Positions 56,833 through 64,000 of a stretch of DNA of 64,000 nucleotides are shown here, piece by piece (the stretch's first letter is position 1; every line of letters begins with the position of its first letter). A program made the translations under genes and the position numbers. Under the pieces are notes generated by a model. It saw only the letters and a program-made list of their open reading frames with translations. It did no database searches and was not told where the DNA came from. Source of the stretch: Pseudomonas mendocina (GTDB lineage Bacteria > Pseudomonadota > Gammaproteobacteria > Pseudomonadales > Pseudomonadaceae); NCBI RefSeq assembly GCF_900636545.1, contig NZ_LR134290.1, positions 4,092,001 to 4,156,000 on the forward strand, read 5' to 3'.

Positions 56833-57369
56833 TCAGTGTTCCGAGAGCTTGCGCCGCTTGCCAGTCACCATCGACAGCGGCAGGTTCTCGCGCAGCCGGT
56901 AGCTCTCGAACAAGGCGGCGGCGATATGCAGGCCCACCAGTGCCATCAGCGCATTGGCACAGAACTCGTGGATCTCTAGTGGCAGATCCGCGCCCCAGAA
57001 ATAATCGACCTCCTCCATCAGAAAGCCGGTCACGCCCAAACCGAGCATCAGCGTCATCATCAGGATCATCACCAGCGCGCCCAGCGGCGAGTGCCCGAGA
57101 CGGTGATACGGCTGCCCGGCAATCAACGCACGCAGATGCGCACCGAGGCGTGCCGGGGTCGGCCAGAAATCGGCCCAGCGCGCCGCTGGCGTACCGACGA
57201 AACCCCAGACCAGGCGAATCGCCAGCCAGGCCACCGCGTAGTAACCGAACCAGCGATGCCACTCCTCGCCCTCTTCGGTCAGGAAGTAGTTGGCCAGAAA
57301 AGCGCCGGCCAGGGACCAGTGGAACAGGCGCACCACTGGGTCCCACAGGCGTACGGTCGCGGCGCCCAT
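56833..57369 (-). CDS. Cytochrome b561-like di-haem membrane protein
   Basis: A 178-aa protein with four transmembrane segments. Candidate haem-ligand histidines are in LFHWSLAG, EEWHRWFGYYA, EIHEFCANAL and LVGLHIAAALFE. It matches the nickel-dependent-hydrogenase/cytochrome b561 group. Its ATG at 57369 overlaps the upstream PepSY gene stop (TGATG), so the two are coupled. It likely transfers electrons at the membrane as part of the copper module. Confidence 0.87.
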   Translation of the reverse strand: MGAATVRLWDPVVRLFHWSLAGAFLANYFLTEEGEEWHRWFGYYAVAWLAIRLVWGFVGTPAARWADFWPTPARLGAHLRALIAGQPYHRLGHSPLGALVMILMMTLMLGLGVTGFLMEEVDYFWGADLPLEIHEFCANALMALVGLHIAAALFESYRLRENLPLSMVTGKRRKLSEH

Positions 57370-57635
57370 CAATTTTCCACGTTGCTCTTGACGGCATCAC
57401 CACTGACCGGGTCGAAGTAGATCTCGACCTTCTTGCCGTCCTTGTTGAAGCCGTAGATTTCGTAGCAGTTGCCTTTGGTGACCTTGAACTTGTTGATCTC
57501 GTAGCCCTGGGCCTTGAGGCCAGCCTGGAACTTGTCCTGGTCCTGCCACTGCGACTTGTCGGCGGTGGTGCATTGCGTGGCAGCGAAGGTCAACGGGCTG
57601 GCCAGAGCCAGCGAAAGCAGAAGCAATTTGCGCAT
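57369..57635 (-). CDS. Small exported PepSY-domain protein
   Basis: An 88-aa secreted protein: signal peptide about residues 1-19 (SPLTFAATQ), then a single PepSY domain (LKAQGYEINKFKVTKGNCYEIYGFNKDGKKVEIYFDPVSGDAV in two blocks). Two cysteines may form a disulfide. Coupled to the cytochrome b561-like gene. PepSY domains may modulate periplasmic enzymes or bind metals; role unproven here. Confidence 0.85.
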   Translation of the reverse strand: MRKLLLLSLALASPLTFAATQCTTADKSQWQDQDKFQAGLKAQGYEINKFKVTKGNCYEIYGFNKDGKKVEIYFDPVSGDAVKSNVEN

Positions 57636-57725
57636 GATCGAATCCTCTTCGGTGCAGGGGAAAGTAGGTCTGCGGGGACCACTCTCGCGCCTGAACCTTA
57701 AGGCTCTATTAGCGCGCACGAATCG

Positions 57726-57805
57726 GTAGCCCGGATTGCATCCAGGCTACGCATCCAATAACTGCGGGGAAGAGCTGCAGCCTTGTCAGTCGCGGCTGAA
57801 GCCCC
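57726..57805. repeat. Dispersed repeat copies between the PepSY and oprC genes
   Basis: It holds an imperfect GTAGCCCGGATTGCATCCAGGCTAC copy (57726-57750) of the element at 22432-22496, and a REP half TCGCGGCTGAAGCCCCTTCC (about 57791). Confidence 0.7.
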
Positions 57806-57818
57806 TTCCACAAACACT

Positions 57819-59903
57819 TCAGAAGTCGAAATCGACCTTGGCCCAGAGTGTGCGGCCTGGCTCGTCGATGCGGCTTTCGGCCGGGAAGCCGAAGCCGGCA
57901 TCGCCCGCCAGGTTGAGGTGCTCGGCGTAGCGCTTGTCGAGCAGGTTATCCACCCCGGCGCTGAGCTTGACCTGCTCGCTGAGGCGGTAGGCACCGTTGA
58001 GCGAGAGCACGCCGAAGCCGGCGCTGTCGCCAAAGTCCTGCCCGACCACGTTGCCGCGCCCGTCGGCGGTGCGACCCTGGCCATCGACCACACGCCAGAG
58101 CGCGCCGACGCTCCAATCATCGCGCTGGTAGCTCAGGCCCAGGCGCGCTTCCAGCGGCGGCATCTGCGGCAGCGCTTCGCCGTCCGAGCTGTTCTTGCCC
58201 CAGGCATAGGCCAGGGTCGCATCGGCCTTCCAGTTGGAGGCGAAGGCGTAGGCCACGCCCAGCTCGCCGCCCACGATGCGCGCATCGACGTTGTCGGCCT
58301 GGGTGCCCATGCCGCGATAGTCGAACAGGATGTAGTCGCGGATCTGCCCGACATAGGCCGAAGCCCAGGCCTGCAGCTTGTCGTCCTGGTACTGGATGCC
58401 GATGTCGAACTGGGTGGTCTTCTCCGGCTCGATGCCGTCGAACGCATTGCGCGAACCGGCCGGGCCGTTCAGCCCTGCGGAGAACAGCTCCCAGTAATCG
58501 GGGAAGCGCTGCACATGGCCGAGGCCGGCATAGAGGGTGGTCGGCGAACCGGCCAGGTCATGCTCGTAGCGCACGAAACCGCTGGGCAGGGTCTCGGCGC
58601 GCGTCTCACCCGCCGTCGGGTTGGGCCGCGCCATGCCCATCATGCTGCGAAAACTCTGCCGGTAGTCCTTGGCCGAGGCTCGATCCACCCGCGCCCCGGA
58701 AACCAGCCGATCACGCTCGGCCAGGCTCCAGGTGGCCTCGGCGAATGCGCCGTAGTTGTGCATCAGCGCGTCCTTGCTCCAGGGGAAGCGGTCGGCGTCC
58801 GTGTAGCCCGTCATCATGCTGTAGGTGGAGCGACGTCCACGGTGCTCGCTGCGCTGCGCATCGATGCCGGTGATCAGCTCGAGGTCGTCCCACTTCCAGA
58901 TCGCCGCCAACCGGGCACCGAGGGTGCGCCGGTCGACCTGCGAGGCCATCGGCATGGCCATCATGCTGGCCGGGTTCGGCACGCGCAGGCGGAAGTTGTC
59001 CATGATGTGGTCGGCGTAGTTGTAGTAGACCTTGGCCTCGACCTTATCCAGCACGCCGCCGAGGTTGCTGCGCTCGATGCGCAAGCCCAGGCTTTCGCGC
59101 TTGAACTGGGTGCCGTCCATGCCTCGCCCGGCGTAGCGCGCCTCACCATCGCCACGGCCGGCGCTGAGTTCGATCAGGGTGTCGGCATCCGGCGTCCAGC
59201 CCAACGTCACGTCGGTGTTCCATTTATCCCAGCGCGAGCCGATGGTGTCGCCGTCACCATTGTCGTAATCATCCGAATGCGAACGGTTGGCCATCACCCG
59301 CAGGTAACCCTGCTCACCGCCTACGGCGCCGTCGAGCAGGCGGTCGAAGCGGCCGTTGGAACCAGCCAGCACGCTGGCATGCAAGCGCGCGCCCAGCTCG
59401 CCGAAACGCTCCGGCTCACGCTCGAAGCGCACCACGCCGGCCGAGGCACCTGGGCCCCAGATCACCGTCTGCGGGCCCTTGGTCACGGTCAGCAGATCAT
59501 AGGTTTCCGGAGCGATATAGGAGCTTGGGGCATCCATCCGACCGGGGCAGGCGCCGAGTATCTGGCCGCCGTCGGTGAGCAGCAGCAGGCGCGAACCGAA
59601 CATCCCGCGCAGCACCGGGTCGCTGTTGCTGCCGCCGCTGCGAATCGCCGAGAAACCCGGGATGGTCTTGAGGTAATCAGCAGCGTCGCTGGCTGGCACG
59701 GGCTGGCGCGGGTCCTTGGGGTCGGCCACCACGGTCAGTGGTGAGCTCTGCTGGATTGCCGTGATCACCGTAGGCGGCAGTTCGTGAACATGCTCCTCGG
59801 CATGCAACGCTGTAATGGTGCACAAGCCACAGGCGATGGCCAGGGCAGACAGGGGAAAACGAGCGCGCACGGAGGCGCTGCCCGGTACGAAGGAAACGGA
59901 CAT
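57819..59903 (-). CDS. oprC: TonB-dependent copper receptor OprC
   Basis: A 694-aa outer-membrane receptor. The signal region (about 1-35) precedes a plug domain with LLLLTDGGQILGACPGRMDAP, then a 22-strand barrel ending in the terminal aromatic WAKVDFDF. The copper-site pattern CxxxM (Cys119-Met123) and HxM (His299-Met301) matches that described for OprC. The ATG at 59903 is chosen over an upstream TTG. It is next to copper-chaperone-like genes. Confidence 0.92.
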   Translation of the reverse strand: MSVSFVPGSASVRARFPLSALAIACGLCTITALHAEEHVHELPPTVITAIQQSSPLTVVADPKDPRQPVPASDAADYLKTIPGFSAIRSGGSNSDPVLRGMFGSRLLLLTDGGQILGACPGRMDAPSSYIAPETYDLLTVTKGPQTVIWGPGASAGVVRFEREPERFGELGARLHASVLAGSNGRFDRLLDGAVGGEQGYLRVMANRSHSDDYDNGDGDTIGSRWDKWNTDVTLGWTPDADTLIELSAGRGDGEARYAGRGMDGTQFKRESLGLRIERSNLGGVLDKVEAKVYYNYADHIMDNFRLRVPNPASMMAMPMASQVDRRTLGARLAAIWKWDDLELITGIDAQRSEHRGRRSTYSMMTGYTDADRFPWSKDALMHNYGAFAEATWSLAERDRLVSGARVDRASAKDYRQSFRSMMGMARPNPTAGETRAETLPSGFVRYEHDLAGSPTTLYAGLGHVQRFPDYWELFSAGLNGPAGSRNAFDGIEPEKTTQFDIGIQYQDDKLQAWASAYVGQIRDYILFDYRGMGTQADNVDARIVGGELGVAYAFASNWKADATLAYAWGKNSSDGEALPQMPPLEARLGLSYQRDDWSVGALWRVVDGQGRTADGRGNVVGQDFGDSAGFGVLSLNGAYRLSEQVKLSAGVDNLLDKRYAEHLNLAGDAGFGFPAESRIDEPGRTLWAKVDFDF

Positions 59904-59962
59904 GCGGATACCTGAATGGTCGATTTGCAAAAAGGGCCGGCTAGCCCTCGCTGAAGATGAAT

Positions 59963-60337
59963 TCAGGCGCGCGTGGGCGGTGCGCGTGACAGCGCACGGG
60001 GGAAGTGAGGCTCAGTACGAGGCACCAGCGGCAGCGCTGCGCCAGTTTCATGAGCGGGGGGCAGCCGCCCAGCTAACGGCCAACGGCTGTCTGCCGCCGC
60101 GGGGCAATAGGAAAACAACGAGCAGTAGCCACAGGCATCCACCTGTAGCAGCGGCTCGCTGATAGTGCCGGCCAACCGAACGGAATCACTGCCCTCGTGA
60201 CAGGCCAGTTCGTTCAACCAGCGCCAGTCCACCGACTCGGCACGCAGCTGCGACGCCAGAGGCGCCAGCATCGCGAGGACGAACGCCAGCAGCCCGAGAT
60301 GGGCGGCGAAAGTCCGTCTGCGCGCCATGTTCATCAT
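59963..60337 (-). CDS. DUF2946 family protein
   Basis: A 124-aa protein with an N-terminal hydrophobic signal or anchor (about 12-32) and a Cys motif ACGYCSLFSYCP in the middle, typical of DUF2946 proteins found in copper operons. The start overlaps the stop of the upstream PCu(A)C gene (TGATG). Function unknown, likely periplasmic copper handling. Confidence 0.8.
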   Translation of the reverse strand: MMNMARRRTFAAHLGLLAFVLAMLAPLASQLRAESVDWRWLNELACHEGSDSVRLAGTISEPLLQVDACGYCSLFSYCPAAADSRWPLAGRLPPAHETGAALPLVPRTEPHFPRALSRAPPTRA

Positions 60338-60831
60338 CAGTGCTGGTGCTTGCCTGCGTCGTGGCCGGCCGCATGGTCGTGGCCGGCCGGAGCCTCTTGC
60401 TGCACGGCCACCTCCACCTCGACGCTGCCGGCCTTCTCGAAGGTCAGGGTCAACGGGAAACGTTCACCGTCCTTGGCCTGCTGCTTCAGGTTGAACAGCA
60501 TGACGTGGTAGCCCATGGGCTCGAACTTCACCTCGCCACCCGCGGGGATGGCAACGTCCTGAACCTGCTGCATCTTCATCACGCCATCGGCGTGTACGTG
60601 CTCGTGCAGTTCGGCCTTGCCGGCCACCGGGCTACTGACGGTAAGCAGACGATCGGCCTCGCTGCCCTTGTTGTGCACAACGAAATAGGCCGCCGCGGTT
60701 GGCGCCACTGGCGGCATCTCGCGCGACCAGGGGTGATCGATATGCAGTTGGCCGACTTCGTACTCGTGGGCCTGGGCCAGCATCGTGGGCAGGATCAGAG
60801 CGAGGCCCAGCAGGGTTTTGCGCAGGTTCAT
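60337..60831 (-). CDS. Periplasmic copper chaperone PCu(A)C
   Basis: A 164-aa exported protein: signal peptide about residues 1-21 (LAQAHE), then the PCu(A)C domain with the Cu(I) ligand set in HPWSREMPP and ELHEHVHADGVMKMQ (HX10-MX21-HXM-like). A His-rich tail GHDHAAGHDAGKHQH follows. It delivers copper to membrane enzymes such as cytochrome oxidase. The RBS is GGAGA. Confidence 0.93.
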   Translation of the reverse strand: MNLRKTLLGLALILPTMLAQAHEYEVGQLHIDHPWSREMPPVAPTAAAYFVVHNKGSEADRLLTVSSPVAGKAELHEHVHADGVMKMQQVQDVAIPAGGEVKFEPMGYHVMLFNLKQQAKDGERFPLTLTFEKAGSVEVEVAVQQEAPAGHDHAAGHDAGKHQH

Positions 60832-60876
60832 ATGAGTTGTCTCCGGGTTGGTATCGTTGAAAATCATGGCACGTCT

Positions 60877-62271
60877 TCAGTTGGCGAGTCGGGGTCTGGG
60901 CAGCAAACCCAGGGAGCGGTCGAGCGCCCACATCAGCAATAGCGAGACGCCCACCAGCGGAAAGACCATGCCCAGCACGATCATCACGCCGATGGCGGTC
61001 TTCCAGCGCGGCAGGTCATGGCGCAGTGGCGGTACACCGAGGCGGCCAGCCGGGCGGCGTTTCCACCAGAGCACCAGGCCGCTGACCGAGCTGAAGAGGA
61101 TCAGCAGGCAGACCAGCGCCATCAGGATCTGGTTGGCCAGGCCGAACATCTTGCCCTCGTGCAGCTTCACCCCGCTCTCCACCGCCCGCGCCACCATGCC
61201 GTAGTCCGCCCAGCGCACATCGGCCAGCACCGCGCCGCTGTACTGGTCCAGATGCAGGGTGGCGTCGTTGCGAGGGTCATCGGCGAACAATGCGACGCTG
61301 TAAACGCCGCTGGCGCCCTGCGGGAAGCTGATGCTGTAGCCGCGCTGCACGCCACGCGCATCGGCGCTGTCGACCACCTGCTGCAGGCTGATGCGTGGCG
61401 CCGCCGGACCCTGGTCGTGACCGACATGGCCGCGATGCGCGGCATGCGCATCGGATGCCGGCAGCGGCGTGACCTCCGCCGCCCAGGAAACGGTCTGCTC
61501 GCGGCTGCTGTTGAGGCTGCCGGCAAGCTGCCCGGACTTCGGCACGTCATCCCACATCGCTGCCGGGAACTGATTCCAGGCACCGGCGAACTGAGCGCCC
61601 CAGAAGCCTGTCCAGGTCATCCCGGTGAGCAGCATGAACAACAGCAGCAGGGAGCCCCAGAATCCGATCACTGCATGCAGGTCGCGCCACAGCAGGCGTC
61701 CTCGGGCATGCAGCCGCGGCCAGAGTACGCCGGCCGGGTTGTTGCCGCGCGGCCACCACAGATACAGGCCGGACACCACCAACACGATGCCCCAGCCGGC
61801 AGCCAGCTCGATCAGCCGGTCGCCCAGAGTGCCGATCATCAGGTCGCCGTGCAGGGTGCGCGCCACGGCCTGTAGGTTCCATTGCCCGTCCTGCTCGCCG
61901 AGCAGGGTGCCGCGGTAGGGATCGACGAACAGGTTGAGCAGGCGGCCATCATGCTCGATGACGAACTGCGCGCTGCGCCCCTCGCCGACCGGGGGCAGGT
62001 ACTTGCTCACCGCGGCACCGGGATACAACTGCTCGACCAAGGCCAGCTGCTGGTCGGCGCTGACGCGCTGCTCGGCCGCCGGCGCCAGCATCAGATGCGG
62101 GTACAGCCAAGTATCGAGCTGCGGCTTGAACAGATAGATCATCCCGGTGATCGACAACAGGATCATGAACGGGATGACGAACAACCCGGCATAGAAATGC
62201 CAGCGCCAGGCCAGGTTATAGAAAGACGGGGCCGCACGAGCAGGCGCGGTGCAATCGGGGGAAGACGCCAT
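60877..62271 (-). CDS. PepSY-associated TM-helix protein (PiuB-like)
   Basis: A 464-aa membrane protein. A PepSY_TM N-terminus (WRWHFYAGLFVIPFMILLSITGMIYLFKP in two blocks), PepSY domains in periplasmic loops and WKRRPAGRLG after a late TM are typical. A His-rich loop DAHAAHRGHVGHDQG (about 275-290) may bind metal. PepSY_TM proteins accompany siderophore and copper uptake systems and are proposed reductases; role unproven. Confidence 0.9.
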   Translation of the reverse strand: MASSPDCTAPARAAPSFYNLAWRWHFYAGLFVIPFMILLSITGMIYLFKPQLDTWLYPHLMLAPAAEQRVSADQQLALVEQLYPGAAVSKYLPPVGEGRSAQFVIEHDGRLLNLFVDPYRGTLLGEQDGQWNLQAVARTLHGDLMIGTLGDRLIELAAGWGIVLVVSGLYLWWPRGNNPAGVLWPRLHARGRLLWRDLHAVIGFWGSLLLLFMLLTGMTWTGFWGAQFAGAWNQFPAAMWDDVPKSGQLAGSLNSSREQTVSWAAEVTPLPASDAHAAHRGHVGHDQGPAAPRISLQQVVDSADARGVQRGYSISFPQGASGVYSVALFADDPRNDATLHLDQYSGAVLADVRWADYGMVARAVESGVKLHEGKMFGLANQILMALVCLLILFSSVSGLVLWWKRRPAGRLGVPPLRHDLPRWKTAIGVMIVLGMVFPLVGVSLLLMWALDRSLGLLPRPRLAN

Positions 62272-62352
62272 GAAGCTTTCTCCAGCCCACCGCGGTCGTC
62301 GACGCGCGGTCAGGCATTCGCATGATAGGGACGCCCGGAGCGGGCGGACGGA

Positions 62353-62739
62353 TCAGGCGAACAAAGGAGAAGCGCGGGGATTGGCCGGAGGCCAGCGATA
62401 ACGGGTGATACGCGGCAGATGCAGCGCGGATGCCGACCAACTGCGCTCGGCAGCCAGCAACCCGAGCAGGCCGAAGAAAGCCGCAAGAATGATGGCGCTG
62501 AACAGGCTGGCCAGGGCGCAGTTGGAGCCTGTGGCCGGGTTCGGCGCGACGATGCCGGAGCCGTCGAGGTCGGCTCCTGCGCCGAAGTTGCCTTCGAACG
62601 AACAGTACTGTCCGTCCAGACCGCTGAGCTGCATGCCGGCCATCTGGCCGTGGCTGATGGCGCAGACGAACGCACTGAACAGAATGCTGAAGTACAGCAC
62701 CCAGGCGGTCAGTGAGCGGTCTTTGCGGGCCAGTTTCAT
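62353..62739 (-). CDS. DUF2946-like small membrane protein
   Basis: A 128-aa protein with an N-terminal hydrophobic segment (about 12-30), a central segment containing Cys (QYCSFEG, GSNCALASL) and a second TM (about 80-95). It resembles a second copper-operon DUF2946-type protein, but the match is weaker than for the gene at 59963. Near the end of the copper module. Confidence 0.6.
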   Translation of the reverse strand: MKLARKDRSLTAWVLYFSILFSAFVCAISHGQMAGMQLSGLDGQYCSFEGNFGAGADLDGSGIVAPNPATGSNCALASLFSAIILAAFFGLLGLLAAERSWSASALHLPRITRYRWPPANPRASPLFA

Positions 62740-62836
62740 GGAGCGTGACTCTAAACAGAGGATGGCAGCGCGACACTGCGGTACGTTGCCGCAGAGGCCT
62801 GGTACGGGAGTCTAGCAGGCGCCCGGCACTTTATCG

Positions 62837-63751
62837 TCATCGCCAGGGTGCCGCTGCCAGCAACGTCTCGCAGCGCACCTGGAGGAACTCGCGCAGCAAA
62901 TGCACCGCCTTGCTCAGTTGAGCCCGGTGCGCGCAGACCAGATACAGCGGCGTCGGCTCGCCCAACCAGCCGGGCAACAGCACCTGCAGGCGCCCTTCAC
63001 GGACATCGTCGGCCACGTCCAGCCAGGACTTGTAGACCACGCCCTGTCCGGCCACAGCCCAGCGCCGGGTGACATCGGCATCGTCGCACACCCGATTGCC
63101 GGCAACGCTCATGACCATCTCGCGCTTGCCGTCCTGAAAACGCCAGCGGTCATGTACGCGGCCGTGCAGCATGTACAACAGACAGTTGTGCTGGCGCAGC
63201 GCCTCCACCGTCTGCGGCGCCCCCTGCCGCGCAAGATAGGCCGGCGAGGCGCAGAGCACGCGGCGATTGTCCGGCGCTACCGGCAAGGCCACCAGGCTGG
63301 AGTCTTCCGGCGCGCCATAGCGCAGGGCGATGTCCACCGGCTCGCGGAACAGATCGGCGACCCGGTCGGCCAGCAGCAGGCGCAGCTGCAGTTGCGGATG
63401 CTCGCCCTGGAACTCGTCCAGCCAGGACAGCAGGGTGTTGCGGCCGAAGTCCGAGGGCGCCGACAGCTGCAACACTCCACGAATGCCTTCCTGGCTGCCG
63501 GCCAGTTGCTGGCGCCCCTCTTCCAGGCTCTGCAAGGCCAGGCGCGCGTGCACCAGATACAGCTCGCCCTCGGGCGTCAGGCGCAGGCTGCGCGTCGAGC
63601 GCGCCAGCAGACGCACCTGCAGTTGCTGTTCCAGGCGCTTGAGCGCGGCGCTGGCTACCGCCGGTGATACGTCGAGTAGCCGCGCCGCGGCCGACAGGCT
63701 GCCGGTTTCAGCGGTACGCACGAAGAGTTGCAGGTCATCGAAACGCAGCAT
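62837..63751 (-). CDS. LysR-family transcriptional regulator
   Basis: A 304-aa LysR-type regulator with the N-terminal HTH (MLRFDDLQLFVRTAETGSLSAAARLLDVSPAVASAALKRLEQQLQ in blocks, about 1-45) and effector-binding domain. Divergent from a quinol monooxygenase-like gene, which it probably controls. Confidence 0.92.
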   Translation of the reverse strand: MLRFDDLQLFVRTAETGSLSAAARLLDVSPAVASAALKRLEQQLQVRLLARSTRSLRLTPEGELYLVHARLALQSLEEGRQQLAGSQEGIRGVLQLSAPSDFGRNTLLSWLDEFQGEHPQLQLRLLLADRVADLFREPVDIALRYGAPEDSSLVALPVAPDNRRVLCASPAYLARQGAPQTVEALRQHNCLLYMLHGRVHDRWRFQDGKREMVMSVAGNRVCDDADVTRRWAVAGQGVVYKSWLDVADDVREGRLQVLLPGWLGEPTPLYLVCAHRAQLSKAVHLLREFLQVRCETLLAAAPWR

Positions 63752-63856
63752 GATGGCTAATTTTCAAAATTATGATGAAAGAGACTCTATAACCATCATC
63801 TTTTTCTCGCCATACAAATAAACGAGCATGACGCCACCCCAACATCGGAGCCTGCC

Positions 63857-64000
63857 ATGACCGCTGAAATCACGCTCATCGCCACCATCAACGCTTTGCC
63901 GGCGCATACCGAGGCAGTCGCCGCTGGCCTGCAGGAACTGGTCACCGCCAGCCGCGCCGAACCCGGCTGCCTGCAGTACGACCTACATCGCCATCAAACG
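63857..64000 (+). CDS. Putative quinol monooxygenase (YgiN/ABM fold), truncated by the window edge
   Basis: The first 48 codons are visible: MTAEITLIATINALPAHTEAVAAGLQELVTASRAEPGCLQYDLHR in blocks. This antibiotic-biosynthesis-monooxygenase/YgiN pattern is characteristic of small dimeric ferredoxin-like-fold enzymes acting on quinones or toxic metabolites. Divergent from a LysR gene. Confidence 0.82.
   Translation, partial: MTAEITLIATINALPAHTEAVAAGLQELVTASRAEPGCLQYDLHRHQT

Noticed and set aside
57783..59744. 653-codon open frame antisense to oprC
   Set aside because: Mirror of the high-G+C oprC codon pattern; low-complexity composition and no motif.

Overview
The window is a chromosomal segment of a Pseudomonas-type gammaproteobacterium. 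The evidence is the high G+C content, the gene content and order (mqo, creA, proB, cgtA-rpmA-rplU, ispB, fxsA-groES-groEL, rsmC, a bau beta-alanine cluster, an 8-oxoguanine deaminase/adenine deaminase cluster, an OprC copper cluster) and many Pseudomonas-style REP palindromes. The details best fit the P. mendocina/oleovorans group, but the species is inference. No tRNA, rRNA, CRISPR array, intact insertion sequence or integrase was seen.

Layout. 1-8.9 kb: a truncated DUF1302 protein, an AlkK-like acyl-CoA ligase divergent from a thiolase, a LysE exporter, a 2-hydroxyacid dehydrogenase, rsmC, a manganese (yybP-ykoY) riboswitch in front of a UPF0016 cation exporter, and an M48 lipoprotein. 9-15.5 kb: a dCache chemoreceptor, an SRAP-fold protein with an altered active site, small conserved proteins and an acyltransferase. 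16-27 kb: core housekeeping genes (mqo, creA, proB, cgtA/rpmA/rplU, ispB, an SDR, a HugZ-like protein, fxsA, groESL), with a 144-bp MITE-like element at 23.4 kb. 27-32 kb: inaA, small exported proteins, and a carbonic anhydrase-SulP pair.

31.9-34.3 kb is the standout. It is an AT-rich two-gene island holding a reverse transcriptase (452 aa) and a SLATT-type membrane protein (197 aa). A 120-nt gap separates them, and nearly all of it folds into hairpins closed by a perfect 10-bp terminal stem. That stem buries the SLATT ribosome-binding site, and the loop holds a short 7-nt tandem repeat. A predicted 48-aa ORF and a second hairpin precede the RT. This looks like a defence-associated RT (DRT/UG class) with a membrane effector and an embedded noncoding RNA. 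REP-type and other dispersed repeats lie on its right flank.

35-46.6 kb: arylamine N-acetyltransferase, the bauR/bauA/bauC beta-alanine cluster, a second chemoreceptor, an overlapping TetR-YigZ-DUF922 operon, an SDR, a GNAT and a membrane protein. 47-56.8 kb: a purine/nucleoside module (BMP-type ABC transporter, 8-oxoguanine deaminase, 2OG-Fe(II) oxygenase, adenine deaminase), interrupted by a MerR regulator and its divergent membrane-protein target. 56.8-62.7 kb: a copper module (cytochrome b561-like protein, PepSY proteins, OprC, PCu(A)C chaperone, two DUF2946-like proteins). The window ends with a LysR regulator divergent from a truncated quinol monooxygenase-like gene.
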